A DNA stretch of 64,000 bases from positions 124,001 to 188,000 of the forward strand of contig DASUYB010000089.1 of the NCBI GenBank assembly GCA_036377595.1, given 5' to 3'. The stretch is from Longimicrobium sp. (lineage in GTDB: Bacteria > Gemmatimonadota > Gemmatimonadetes > Longimicrobiales > Longimicrobiaceae). The notes below the pieces were generated by a model, which was not told the DNA's origin, did not search any database, and saw only the letters and a list, made by a program, of their open reading frames with translations. Every line of letters begins with the position of its first letter. Within the stretch, counting starts at the first letter, position 1. Position numbers and translations under genes: made by a program. Below, one piece after another: positions 34,915 to 42,458 of this stretch.

Positions 34915-36354
34915 ATGGCAATCCAGGAAGCCCACACCCGCTTCGTAGACGGCCTGCGCGTGACGGCCGACCATCTCCAGCACCTGCAGGACCGGCTGCT
35001 GGAGGGCATCGTGGACCTGCGGCGGGTGGTGGGATGCGGACAGGTCGGATGGGGGCTGGTGGCCTCCGTGGACGGCGACAGCGTGCGGGTGGCACCGGGG
35101 CTGGCCTTCACCCGCGGCGGCATGCGGCTGGCGGTCGACGCGCCCATCGAGCTGGACGTGCCCGCGGACAAGGCCACGTGGAACCTGGTGCTGAAGGCCG
35201 CCAACGCCGACATCGAGTCGCTGCGCGTGGGGAACACGCAAACGGTGGTCACGCTCGACGTCTCCGCCGAGCTGCGCCCCGCCGACGACGCGGTGGACAC
35301 GGCCGCCGAGCTGGCCATCGCCGTCGTCAAGCGGGCGACGAAGGTTACGGTCAAGCAGGACGACGCGCTGTTCGTGGCCGCCGGCCGGCACGGGCACTCC
35401 GGCGAGCACTTCCAGGACGAGGACGGCCGCTGGTACTACGACGGCCCCAAGCTGACCTCCGGAGGCGGCGGCACGGGCGAGGCCGGCCCCGCGGGCCCGC
35501 AGGGCGAGCAAGGCGAGCCGGGAGAGCCCGGGCCCCAAGGTGAGCCCGGGCCTCAGGGCGAGCCGGGACCCGCCGGCCCCCCGGGACCGCAGGGGGAGAA
35601 GGGCGACAAGGGAGATGCGGGAGACGCGGGCGCCGCTGGTCCCGCCGGTCCCGCGGGCGAGAAGGGCGATGCGGGTCCCGCCGGCGCGAAGGGCGACAAG
35701 GGCGATCAGGGGAATCCCGGTCCCGCGGGTCCGGCCGGGCCGGCGGGCGAGAAGGGTGCGGCAGGTCCCGCCGGTCCTGCTGGCCCCGCCGGTCCGCAGG
35801 GACCTCCCGGACCCCAGGGGCCTCCGGGACCGCAAGGACCGGCGGGGACGTCGAACGTCGACGTCGCGTGGCCGCAGGTGACGGGGCTCTCGTGGCCGCA
35901 CAACGGCACGCTGTCGCCGCAGCACGCGGCGGAGCGGCTGGCCGCGCTCACCTTCACGCTCGAATCGCCGCTGCACCCCGACCTGGTCAAGGCGCCGCCG
36001 CCGGTGGTGCAGGTGTGGGTGGAGACCTCCAACGCGCAGGCGGCCATGCCGGTCGTCAGCCTGGCTGGCGCGGTCAAGCTCGACGCGCAGACGGTGGCGT
36101 GGACCTCGGGGATGACCGCCGACCTGCTGATCAAGTCGCTGCCGCTGGGCGCGCGCGTCATCCTGCGGCTGCACTGCGGCTGGCTGTTCGACGCCAACAA
36201 GCGGCCCTACTCGTCCACCTCCGCCGCGCTGCTGGGGATTCCCGTCCCGCGGGTGCCGGGAGGCGTGTTCGAGAGCTGGTTCTTCGTCGGCGTGGAAACC
36301 ATCCGCTCGCCGTTCACCTTCGACGCGACGGTCCTCCGTCGGCCGCTCGGCTGA
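34915..36354 (+). CDS. Collagen-like tail fibre protein
   Basis: A 479-residue protein in three parts. Residues 1-185: an N-terminal domain beginning '[36 protein letters not shown]', then strands '[30 protein letters not shown]', like attachment domains of tail fibres. Residues 188-310: 41 uninterrupted Gly-X-Y triplets, Pro-rich in the X position and with GEK/GDK charged triplets, a bacterial collagen triple helix. Residues about 311-479: a beta-rich C-terminal head with Trp/Tyr-rich loops, the likely receptor-binding tip. The ATG at 34915 follows GAGGGATCC. It is the last gene of the injection-system operon and most plausibly a trimeric fibre that sets target specificity. Confidence 0.85.
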   Translation: MAIQEAHTRFVDGLRVTADHLQHLQDRLLEGIVDLRRVVGCGQVGWGLVASVDGDSVRVAPGLAFTRGGMRLAVDAPIELDVPADKATWNLVLKAANADIESLRVGNTQTVVTLDVSAELRPADDAVDTAAELAIAVVKRATKVTVKQDDALFVAAGRHGHSGEHFQDEDGRWYYDGPKLTSGGGGTGEAGPAGPQGEQGEPGEPGPQGEPGPQGEPGPAGPPGPQGEKGDKGDAGDAGAAGPAGPAGEKGDAGPAGAKGDKGDQGNPGPAGPAGPAGEKGAAGPAGPAGPAGPQGPPGPQGPPGPQGPAGTSNVDVAWPQVTGLSWPHNGTLSPQHAAERLAALTFTLESPLHPDLVKAPPPVVQVWVETSNAQAAMPVVSLAGAVKLDAQTVAWTSGMTADLLIKSLPLGARVILRLHCGWLFDANKRPYSSTSAALLGIPVPRVPGGVFESWFFVGVETIRSPFTFDATVLRRPLG

Positions 36355-36364
36355 CCGCTGACGC

Positions 36365-36946
36365 ATGGAACCGCTCCTCATCGCCGCGACGGCGTACGTC
36401 GCCGTGCTCACCGCCGAGCTGATCGGCGACAAGATGGTGTTCACGGCGGCGTCGCTCTCGGCGCGCTACCGGCCGGCGGTCGTGCTGGCGGGGCTGATCC
36501 CCGCGCAGATGCTGAAGATGGGCGTGGCGGTGCTCGCGGGAGACGTGATCCGGCATCTTCCCCCACTGATGGTGGCCGCGGTCAGCGTCTGCACCTTCGC
36601 CGCGACGGCCGCGTACCTGTGGCCGAAGGAGGGCGCCGTCCCGCCGACGCCCGCCGCGGCGCAGCCCGAACCCGACGGGCGGCGCGGCGTGCTGCTGGCC
36701 TTCTCGGCGGTGTTCCTGGCCGAATGGGGCGACGTGGGCCAGCTGACCGCCGCGGCGCTCACCGCGCGCTTCCACCTGCCGCTGCTGGTCTGGTGCGCGG
36801 CCACCGCCGCGATGGTGACCAAGAGCGTGCTGGCCGTGTGGCTGGGGTTCGGGCTGCGGCGCTACGTCCCCCGGCGCACGGCACGCGTCGCCGCCGCCGT
36901 CATGTGCATGGTGATGGCGGTCCTCTCCGCGTTCAACGTGCGGTGA
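36365..36946 (+). CDS. GDT1/TMEM165 (UPF0016) family cation transporter
   Basis: A 193-residue membrane protein with six hydrophobic helices in two halves. Each half carries the family ExGD motif: 'ELIGDK' (Glu18, Gly21, Asp22) and 'EWGDVG' (Glu120, Gly122, Asp123), separated by a Pro/Ala-rich cytoplasmic loop (about 88-106). Family members move Mn2+ or Ca2+ against protons. It begins 10 bases after the fibre stop, so it may be co-transcribed with the injection-system operon, although it has no obvious functional tie to it. The operon-ending hairpin follows it. Confidence 0.85.
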   Translation: MEPLLIAATAYVAVLTAELIGDKMVFTAASLSARYRPAVVLAGLIPAQMLKMGVAVLAGDVIRHLPPLMVAAVSVCTFAATAAYLWPKEGAVPPTPAAAQPEPDGRRGVLLAFSAVFLAEWGDVGQLTAAALTARFHLPLLVWCAATAAMVTKSVLAVWLGFGLRRYVPRRTARVAAAVMCMVMAVLSAFNVR

Positions 36947-36997
36947 CGGCGCGTCCGGCGGGGCGGGTGACCGTGCACTCGATCCATAAAAGAGGGC

Positions 36998-37062
36998 TCA
37001 CACGGAGGAAACGGAGGGAACGGAGGGACTCAGATCGGTCCTCGTTTCCTCCGTGTGATTTT
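36998..37062. terminator. Strong bidirectional terminator between convergent genes
   Basis: A 15-bp perfect stem (TCACACGGAGGAAAC / GTTTCCTCCGTGTGA) encloses a 31-nt loop made of GGAGGGAAC-type repeats. TTTTT follows on the plus strand. It lies just past the GDT1-like gene and faces the convergent minus-strand gene ending at 37101. It therefore ends both transcription units. Confidence 0.8.
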
Positions 37063-37100
37063 TCGTTCCTGCTTCGAATGCGGTGGGAGGAAGCGGACGT

Positions 37101-37682
37101 TCAGCTCCCCGCCCGCATGGTCGCCCGGCGGCGCCGGCGCACCCGCAACGCCAGCCGCACGATGAAAAAGATCGTCACCGCCATCAGCACCAGCGCAAGC
37201 AGGGGCGCCAGGAAGCCGAGGATGATGGACGCGACGGCCGCCACGTCCTCCGCGATGCTGAGGAGCGGGTTGCCCACGCCGGCGGTCGTGGCCGTGCTGC
37301 CCAGACGCGCGGTGGCCTTGGCCGAGTGTACCCCCAGCGCCAGCGGCGCGCCCAGCAGAATGCCGATGGCGACCGAGTATTCGGGTGCGACCTGGTACAG
37401 GAACGGAGTCGCCGCCAGCACCGCCAGCACGGGCTTGGTAAGCACCTGCACGGCGTCCAGCGCGTGGTCGACCACGGGGATCTTGTCGCCCAGGATCTCC
37501 AGCAGCGTCGCCACGCCGAAGATCAGCACCGTCTGCGGCCTTTCGAGCCACGCGAGGTTGCCGGGCAGCGGCAGATCCGTCATCCACGCGGCCAGGCTGG
37601 CGCTGAACACCGGGAGAAAGGCGCGCAGGCCCGCCGTGGCCGCCAGCACCACGCCGAGCGCGGCGGCGGAAAGAGCATCCAT
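37101..37682 (-). CDS. DUF4126-type polytopic membrane protein
   Basis: A 193-residue protein with five to six hydrophobic helices. The opening 'MDALSAAALGVVLAATAGLRAFLPVF' and the later 'GDKIPVVDHALDAV' and 'SIAEDVAAVASIILGFLAPLLALVLM' fit the DUF4126 family of inner-membrane proteins of unknown function. The tail is Arg-rich (cytoplasmic). The frame is open further upstream, but the N-terminus that would add is charged and non-membrane-like, so I chose the ATG at 37682. It converges on the GDT1-like gene across a shared terminator. Confidence 0.75.
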   Translation of the reverse strand: MDALSAAALGVVLAATAGLRAFLPVFSASLAAWMTDLPLPGNLAWLERPQTVLIFGVATLLEILGDKIPVVDHALDAVQVLTKPVLAVLAATPFLYQVAPEYSVAIGILLGAPLALGVHSAKATARLGSTATTAGVGNPLLSIAEDVAAVASIILGFLAPLLALVLMAVTIFFIVRLALRVRRRRRATMRAGS

Positions 37683-37840
37683 CAGCGCACCCTCGTCATC
37701 CAGGTTCCCGAACGCGCGATCCCCCCGGCGCCCGCGCGAGGTGGAACGCGGCGCGGCCATCGCTGCCCAGGCCGCCACGGCGGGCAGAAGAACGGCGGCA
37801 ACCACGCGTTTCCGTCAAAGCCGTTTGCGATCCCACCCGG

Positions 37841-38509
37841 CTATTGAAATTGCGCGCGGAACGCGTCGAGCTCGGCGCGCAGGGCCGCGACCTCCGCCCG
37901 CAGCGCCTCCACCGTCCGTTCCAGCGCCGCGATCCGGTCGTCCTCCGCATCCGCGCGGCGGGTGGGGAGGGCCGGCTCGTCCGCCATTCCGGGCGCATCG
38001 GCCTCCGCGGGCTCGCCGCCGAGCAGGTGCGCGTAACGGACCTCCTTCTGTCCAGGCCGGCGGGGGAGCCGCGCGACGAGCGGCTCCGGCTCGCGCGCGA
38101 TCAGCGACTCCAGCACCCCCTCCAGGTCGGCGATATCGGCGAACGACGCAAGCCGCGCGGTCCGAGCATGCAGCTCGCCCGGCGTCTGCGGGCCGCGCAG
38201 CATCAGCACGCCGAGCGCCGCGAGCTGGCGCGGGTCGAGCTTCAGCTCTTCCGCCATCAGGTGCTGGAACTTGGTCACGCGCGAGCCCACCGGCTGGATC
38301 TGGTGCAGCAGGCCACCGCGGCGGAGGGCGATGATGGCGTGCCACGCCGTGTCTTCGTCGAGCCGCATGACGGGGTCCCGGTTGGTCGTCTGGTTGCACG
38401 CCGCCAGGAGCGCGTTCAGCGAAAGCGGATAGTATTCCGGGGTCGTCACCTCCTTCTCGAGGAGAGCGCCGAGGATTCGTACCGCGACATCGGTGAGCGG
38501 AGAGTTCAC
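37841..38509 (-). CDS. yceH: YceH/UPF0502 (DUF480) family protein
   Basis: A 222-residue cytoplasmic protein. The start 'LTDVAVRILGALLEKEVTTPEYYPLSLNALLAACNQTTNRDPVM' is the hallmark of the YceH family. It is followed by 'AIIALRRGGLLHQ', 'GSRVTKFQH' and 'LAALGVLMLRGPQTPGELHART', which form two winged-helix domains. The C-terminal 40 residues are a coiled coil ('DDRIAALERTVEALRAEVAALRAEL'), a common extension. The role in the cell is not established; the tandem winged helices suggest nucleic-acid or regulatory binding. Confidence 0.9.
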   Translation of the reverse strand: MNSPLTDVAVRILGALLEKEVTTPEYYPLSLNALLAACNQTTNRDPVMRLDEDTAWHAIIALRRGGLLHQIQPVGSRVTKFQHLMAEELKLDPRQLAALGVLMLRGPQTPGELHARTARLASFADIADLEGVLESLIAREPEPLVARLPRRPGQKEVRYAHLLGGEPAEADAPGMADEPALPTRRADAEDDRIAALERTVEALRAEVAALRAELDAFRAQFQ

Positions 38510-38695
38510 GATCGATTTCCCCTGTCCATGATCTTTTGTCGGAGATCATCCGGGCGGCGCACAACGAAGATGGCACCGCTCCCGCGCGCTCTCAACCTCC
38601 ACGCCACACACAGCAAGGCGCGGCATTCCTCCGCGAGACGGATGCTCCGGATAGTGCCGCCGCGTAAACCTATCCCACCCCCCTCCGGGCAAGCG

Positions 38696-38729
38696 AAAGC
38701 CCCGGCAGCCAGATGGCTGCCGGGACTTT
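38696..38729. terminator. Palindromic terminator linked to the tRNA remnant
   Basis: A 10-bp perfect stem (CCCGGCAGCC / GGCTGCCGGG) with an AGAT loop, flanked by AAAG and CTTT so the palindrome extends and works in either direction. It lies eight bases past the 3' end of the minus-strand tRNA fragment, where a tRNA terminator would be. Confidence 0.7.
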
Positions 38730-38736
38730 GACGGAA

Positions 38737-38779
38737 GCGCCCGCGGTAGGACTCGAATCTACGACCCCCTGATTAACAG
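38737..38779 (-). pseudogene. 3' half of a tRNA-Asn(GTT), probable integration scar
   Basis: On the minus strand the sequence runs from the anticodon loop (CTGTTAATCAG, anticodon GTT) through a normal variable region (GGGGGTCGTAG). It continues into a T-arm with TTCGAGTC and a 3' acceptor strand CCGCGGGC. Everything 5' of the anticodon loop is replaced: there is no D-arm and no matching 5' acceptor GCCCGCG. The retained part begins in the anticodon loop, a common crossover point of tRNA-targeting integrases, so this looks like one end of a former integration. It cannot be a functional tRNA. Confidence 0.65.
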
Positions 38780-38926
38780 GGATTGATCCCGTAACGCGGA
38801 AGAGGCCAAGTGCATTTAAAATCACGCATTTACCACGTCTAGACATCGAAGCTCGGAGTCGGTTTTCGCGACTTTTCACGCTCAACTCATACCCCACATA
38901 CCCCAGTTCTCCAAGCGGCGCCCGCC

Positions 38927-38971
38927 CCCACCGCCGACGCCACCGCTTGATGTTGCCGCTCCGCACGCCCT
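38927..38971 (-). pseudogene. C-terminal fragment of a thioredoxin-reductase-like gene
   Basis: The minus-strand reading 'VRSGNIKR' followed by a one-base deletion matches the DNA of the C-terminal FAD-binding segment of the intact gene at 42736-44415 (around 42778-42830, 'VRSGNIKRVASAVGE'). Only about 45 bases survive. It is a remnant of a second copy. Confidence 0.6.
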
Positions 38972-39013
38972 CTACGGCTTCTCTTCACGTGGGTCAGCCC
39001 GTTTCGCGCTGAC

Positions 39014-39448
39014 TCAAACGGGAGTCCGTGGCGCGGTCTGGACCCTGGGGAAGTAGCGGATCACGAACAGCAGGTACAACAGCCAGAGTGCGAACCACGC
39101 CAACCCGACGACTACGAGCCGGACCGAGAAGAGGATCAGGCTCGGATCCAGGAACAGCAAGCTGTAGCCGAGCAGCCAGAAGCGATCGCCCCAGCGGGAG
39201 TGGACGGCTCGCTCCGCATCGTCCATCCGGCCGCCAAGCGAAGCACCGTAGTAATGGAGGGACGCGAACACGAAGGAGAACGTCGCCACGCCCAGTACGA
39301 CCAGCGTGGCTTGAAACAGAAAGGGCTCGATCTCGCCGCTCCTGAACCTCGGGTACAGAAAGAACAGTGTGAAGGTGAAGATCGCGATGCTCGTCGCGCC
39401 GAGCGAATACGCGCGAGTGACGTTCGTTGCGGCAAGTTCATCGCCCAT
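39014..39448 (-). CDS. Four-helix membrane protein, unknown
   Basis: A 144-residue protein from an ATG preceded by GGAGGTATTCCC, which is why I chose this start over one 63 codons upstream. Four hydrophobic helices: about residues 14-34, 44-66, 92-108 and 110-134. A short charged loop (GGRMDDAERAVHSRWGDR) lies between helices 2 and 3. Aromatic residues cluster in the helices. I recognise no family. It sits between the scarred tRNA region and a run of hydrolases, all on the same strand. Confidence 0.65.
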   Translation of the reverse strand: MGDELAATNVTRAYSLGATSIAIFTFTLFFLYPRFRSGEIEPFLFQATLVVLGVATFSFVFASLHYYGASLGGRMDDAERAVHSRWGDRFWLLGYSLLFLDPSLILFSVRLVVVGLAWFALWLLYLLFVIRYFPRVQTAPRTPV

Positions 39449-39633
39449 GGGAATACCTCCTCGGCCGCGGGTGCTATCGCCCGGCGCGCGCGTGACCACC
39501 CTGGACAGCTCACGGGCACGCCCAGGACGGAGCGTCGGTCGGCCGGCGGGTTGAAACAACGGGCCGGTGGGCAGCCGCCACCCACCGGCCTGGAGCGGCA
39601 CCGTCGAGCCGCCGACGTCGGGGCGGAACGCGG

Positions 39634-40542
39634 TCACGACGGCGAGGCCGCGCCCTGCAGCACCGGCGCGTCGGGCAGACGAAGGGTCGGAGCAGCGTCA
39701 GGCTCCACGCTCGGCGAGACCGCGTGCCGCTGGGCCCACGAGAGCGCGTAGTCGGCGATCTCCTCCCAGCCGCGCTGCGCGGGGAGCAGGTGGGAGCGCC
39801 CCTCGAACACCGTCACCTCGGTGAGCGTCTCCGCCTTGTAGTGCGCCGCGTTCGAGTGCTGCACGATCGGCGGCATCAGGTGGTCCTCGCCGCCGGAGAT
39901 GAACAGCAGCGGCGGCCGCGCCGCGTTGTGGTAGTCGACCCACGTCTCCTGCGGCCCGGGCTCGAAGTTCGCGAGCACGCTCCCCCAGAAAATGCCGCCC
40001 GACGCGGGCACGTGATACCGCTCGTACGTGGCGCGCGCCTCCTCCTCGGGGAACGTGTTCGTGAAGGTGTAGCGCCACTGCTCGTAGGTGAGGCCGACCG
40101 CGCGGTGCCGGTTCGCCGGGTTCTTGAGCACCGGGAACGACGCCCGGATCTGCGACCACGGCGCGACGAGGACGCCCTCGGTCGGCGCGGAGTTCATCAC
40201 CACCCCCGCGGCGCCGAAGCCGTGGTCGAGCAGGATCTGCACGAACGTGCCGCCCGCCGAGTGCCCCATGAGAATCGGAGGGGCGTCGAGCCCTCCGATG
40301 ATCGACTCCAGCTGCGCGATGATCGCGGGGACCGTGAGCCGCTCGACCGGCGTCGGGTCGGCGTTGAGCGCCTCGACCTCGACTTCGAAGCCGGGGTAGG
40401 CGGGGGCGAGGACTCGGTAGCCCTTCGCCTCGTAGTGCGTGATCCAGTGCTCCCAGCTGCGCGGCGTCACCCAGAAGCCGTGGACCAGCACGATCGTGTC
40501 GGGAGAGCGCTCCGAGGCGCGCGGTGTGGTTGGCGTCGACAT
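39634..40542 (-). CDS. Alpha/beta hydrolase
   Basis: A 302-residue cytoplasmic hydrolase. The oxyanion region is 'LVHGFWVTPRSW' and the nucleophile elbow is GHSAGG with Ser95. Acid Asp220 lies in 'FISGGEDHLMPP' and the base His251 in 'FEGRSHLLP'. All parts of a serine alpha/beta hydrolase triad are present at normal spacing. The long, Trp/Tyr-rich cap (about 125-200) hints at a hydrophobic ester or lactone substrate, but none can be named. The leader contains the 17-nt element GGTGAAAGGTGGGGTGC shared with the haloperoxidase-like gene ending at 41429. Confidence 0.85.
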   Translation of the reverse strand: MSTPTTPRASERSPDTIVLVHGFWVTPRSWEHWITHYEAKGYRVLAPAYPGFEVEVEALNADPTPVERLTVPAIIAQLESIIGGLDAPPILMGHSAGGTFVQILLDHGFGAAGVVMNSAPTEGVLVAPWSQIRASFPVLKNPANRHRAVGLTYEQWRYTFTNTFPEEEARATYERYHVPASGGIFWGSVLANFEPGPQETWVDYHNAARPPLLFISGGEDHLMPPIVQHSNAAHYKAETLTEVTVFEGRSHLLPAQRGWEEIADYALSWAQRHAVSPSVEPDAAPTLRLPDAPVLQGAASPS

Positions 40543-40555
40543 GTCCGCTCCTTGG

Positions 40556-40572
40556 GGTGAAAGGTGGGGTGC
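40556..40572 (-). promoter_or_regulatory. 17-nt leader element, copy 1
   Basis: GGTGAAAGGTGGGGTGC (plus-strand reading) lies 14-30 bases upstream of the ATG of the alpha/beta hydrolase. It is exactly repeated at 42325-42341, at a similar distance before another hydrolase gene. It may be an operator or merely shared ancestry of the two leaders. Confidence 0.5.
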
Positions 40573-40623
40573 TCGCGTCGCGTCGGCACGCGCATGGGTG
40601 TCGGGACCATCGGGACCGCGCGA

Positions 40624-41415
40624 TCAGGCCGGAACCGCTACCGGCCGTGCATCCGCATCCACCTTCGGAGGCGCGGAATGAGCGAGCCAGTCGCCGAAGC
40701 GCGTCTTCCCGAGCCGGGCGCCGGGCCCGGGAACGAGCGAGCGCTCGCCCAGCTCCGTGCCGAAGTAGCGGGCGTGCGGATCGGCCACGACCTCGCGCGG
40801 ATCGTCGCGCGCGCTCAGCCCCTGCCGGATCAGCTCGTCGAAACGGAACTGCTCCGGCCCCGCCACCTCGACGGTGCCGTTCAGCGGGGCTTCCGTGGCG
40901 ACGACGGCTACCGCGCTCGCGACGTCTTCGGCCGCCATCGGCTGGAACAGCACGGGCGCGATGCGCACGGTGCCGCCCTCGGTCGCTCCGTCGGCGATGC
41001 GCGCGACGAACTCGAAGAACTGCGTCGCGCGGACGATGGACCACGGGATCGCCGAGGCCTTGATCAGCGCCTCCTGGGCGGTCTTGGCGCGCATGTAGCC
41101 GCTCTCCGGCAACAGGTCGGTGCCCACGATCGACAGCGCCACGTGATGCCCCACGCCCGCCGCCGCCTCGGCCCGGAGGAGATTGCCGGTCGCCGTCTCG
41201 AAGAAGTGCAGCACCGCCGCGTCCTCGAACGAGGGAGAGTTCGACACGTCGACGACGACCGCCGCACCCTCGAGGGCCTCGGCCAGTCCCTCCCCGGTGA
41301 GGGTGTTGACGCCGGAATCGGGCGAGGCCGCGACGACCTCGTGGCCCTGCTCGCGGAGCCTGGCGGCGAGCTTGGACCCGATGAGCCCGCTTCCGCCGAT
41401 GATCACGATCTTCAT
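40624..41415 (-). CDS. NmrA-like/atypical SDR NAD(P)-binding protein
   Basis: A 263-residue protein with an N-terminal dinucleotide-binding Rossmann motif 'IIGGSGLIGSKLAARL' (Gly-rich loop near residues 7-13). 'VVVDVSNSPSFED' and '[31 protein letters not shown]' follow, typical of NmrA-like/atypical SDR proteins. The classical YxxxK catalytic pair is represented only loosely (Tyr..Lys in 'GYMRAK'). Such proteins act as NAD(P)-sensing regulators or quinone/ether reductases. It is followed 13 bases upstream by the haloperoxidase-like gene in the same direction, so the two are probably co-transcribed. A short fragment of this gene recurs at 42403-42457. Confidence 0.8.
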   Translation of the reverse strand: MKIVIIGGSGLIGSKLAARLREQGHEVVAASPDSGVNTLTGEGLAEALEGAAVVVDVSNSPSFEDAAVLHFFETATGNLLRAEAAAGVGHHVALSIVGTDLLPESGYMRAKTAQEALIKASAIPWSIVRATQFFEFVARIADGATEGGTVRIAPVLFQPMAAEDVASAVAVVATEAPLNGTVEVAGPEQFRFDELIRQGLSARDDPREVVADPHARYFGTELGERSLVPGPGARLGKTRFGDWLAHSAPPKVDADARPVAVPA

Positions 41416-41428
41416 GGTGAGGCTCCTT

Positions 41429-42304
41429 TCAGCCGGCGACCGCGGCGCCGGCCATCGTCAACTCGGGGAGCCCCCGGGACGGCAAGCTCCGCAGGAACTT
41501 CAGCAGGTCCGCGTCCAGCTGATCCTGGTGGGTCTCGGTGATGCCGTGCGGCGCGGCCGGATAGAAGATGGCCTGGGCACCCGTGACCAGCCTGGCGGTC
41601 TTCCGTGCCGTGATGTCGATCGGCACGACCTGGTCGTCCTCCCCGTGAAGCACGAGCGTGGGGACGTCGAACTTCTTCAGGTCTTCCGTGAAATCCGTCT
41701 CCGAGAATGCCTTGACGCATTCGTAGGAGCTCTTCAGGCCCGTCTGCATGCACAACCGCCACAACTGGTCGAGCACCGGTTGCGAGATGTTCGCGCCGGG
41801 CCGGTTCGTGCCGTAGAACAGGGCCGCGAACTCGCGGTAGAGCTGGCCGCGATTGCGGGCGAGACCGGCGCGGAAGCCGTCGAACAGCTCCATGGGCAGG
41901 CCCTCGGGGTTGGAAGGGCTCCGCGCCATGATCGGCGGCACGGCCGAGATGAGCACGGCTCCGGCCACGCGGCGGGTGCCGTGCCGGCCGATGTAGCGGG
42001 CGACTTCGCCGCCGCCCGTCGAATGCCCGACCATCGTGATGCCGTGGAGATCGAGCGCCTCGAACAGGGTCTCGAGGTCGTCGGCATACGTGTCCATGTC
42101 GTTGCCGCTCGAGGCCTGGGTGGACCGCCCGTGCCCGCGGCGGTCATGCGCGATCGTCCGGAACCCATTCTGCGTGAGGAAGAGCATGTGCGCGTCCCAC
42201 GCATCCGCGTTCAGCGGCCAGCCGTGCGAGAACGTCACGACCGGACCCTCGCCCCAGTCCTTGTAATAGATCTCGGTGCCGTCCCTCGTGGTGATCGTGC
42301 TCAT
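41429..42304 (-). CDS. Non-haem haloperoxidase-like alpha/beta hydrolase
   Basis: A 291-residue hydrolase of the chloroperoxidase/aryl-esterase group. The N-terminus is '[16 protein letters not shown]', then '[12 protein letters not shown]' (oxyanion loop), '[11 protein letters not shown]', and nucleophile Ser95 in '[13 protein letters not shown]'. The acid lies in '[10 protein letters not shown]' (Asp223/224) and the base is His253 in 'APHG'. Members are esterases that can make peracids and so halogenate with H2O2 in vitro. The physiological role is usually unknown. I chose the start with an AGGGAAGGAG ribosome-binding site instead of one 13 codons upstream. It is a close relative of the gene at 57948-58847. 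Confidence 0.9.
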   Translation of the reverse strand: MSTITTRDGTEIYYKDWGEGPVVTFSHGWPLNADAWDAHMLFLTQNGFRTIAHDRRGHGRSTQASSGNDMDTYADDLETLFEALDLHGITMVGHSTGGGEVARYIGRHGTRRVAGAVLISAVPPIMARSPSNPEGLPMELFDGFRAGLARNRGQLYREFAALFYGTNRPGANISQPVLDQLWRLCMQTGLKSSYECVKAFSETDFTEDLKKFDVPTLVLHGEDDQVVPIDITARKTARLVTGAQAIFYPAAPHGITETHQDQLDADLLKFLRSLPSRGLPELTMAGAAVAG

Positions 42305-42324
42305 GGCGCTCTCCTTCCCTGGAT

Positions 42325-42341
42325 GGTGAAAGGTGGGGTGC
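42325..42341 (-). promoter_or_regulatory. 17-nt leader element, copy 2
   Basis: It is identical to the element at 40556-40572 and lies 21-37 bases upstream of the haloperoxidase-like ATG, just before the ribosome-binding site. Confidence 0.5.
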
Positions 42342-42402
42342 AAGGTCGCCTCCCCGTTGCCCGGATCGAGTCCGTCGAACGCCCCAGTCGTTGCGGCTGG
42401 CT

Positions 42403-42457
42403 CCGTGGGGCATCACGTGGCGCTGTCGATCGTGGGCACCGACCAGTTGCCGGAGAG
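42403..42457 (+). pseudogene. Short fragment of an NmrA-like gene, inverted
   Basis: The plus-strand translation '[18 protein letters not shown]' matches residues near 95-112 of the intact NmrA-like protein at 40624-41415 almost exactly, at the DNA level too, but in the opposite orientation. Only about 55 bases remain, and they abut directly on a fragment of another gene. Confidence 0.75.
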
Positions 42458-42458
42458 T

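Larger units (their letters stand above)
38510..39013. other. Gene-free stretch with a tRNA fragment, a terminator and a gene fragment
   Basis: About 500 bases without an intact gene. The contents are listed separately: terminator 38696-38729, tRNA-Asn 3' half 38737-38779, and a flavoprotein-gene fragment 38927-38971. Short frames through this stretch simply read through the tRNA remnant. Confidence 0.7.

Noticed and set aside
35500-35881. A CRISPR-like short repeat signal in the Gly-X-Y region
   Set aside because: The near-periodic 9-nt pattern comes from collagen triplets in a coding frame, not from spacers separated by identical repeats. I see no CRISPR array or cas gene anywhere.
38737-38830. 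A complete tRNA (Leu-UAA or Asn) at this site
   Set aside because: The anticodon stem can be drawn with TAA in the loop, but there is no D-arm and no matching 5' acceptor strand, and the short variable region excludes a leucine tRNA. Only the 3' half of tRNA-Asn is supported.
38670-38966. A 98-codon minus-strand frame with 'GSIPVNQGVVDSSP'
   Set aside because: That phrase is the typical false translation of a tRNA. The frame simply crosses the tRNA-Asn fragment, its terminator and the flavoprotein remnant.
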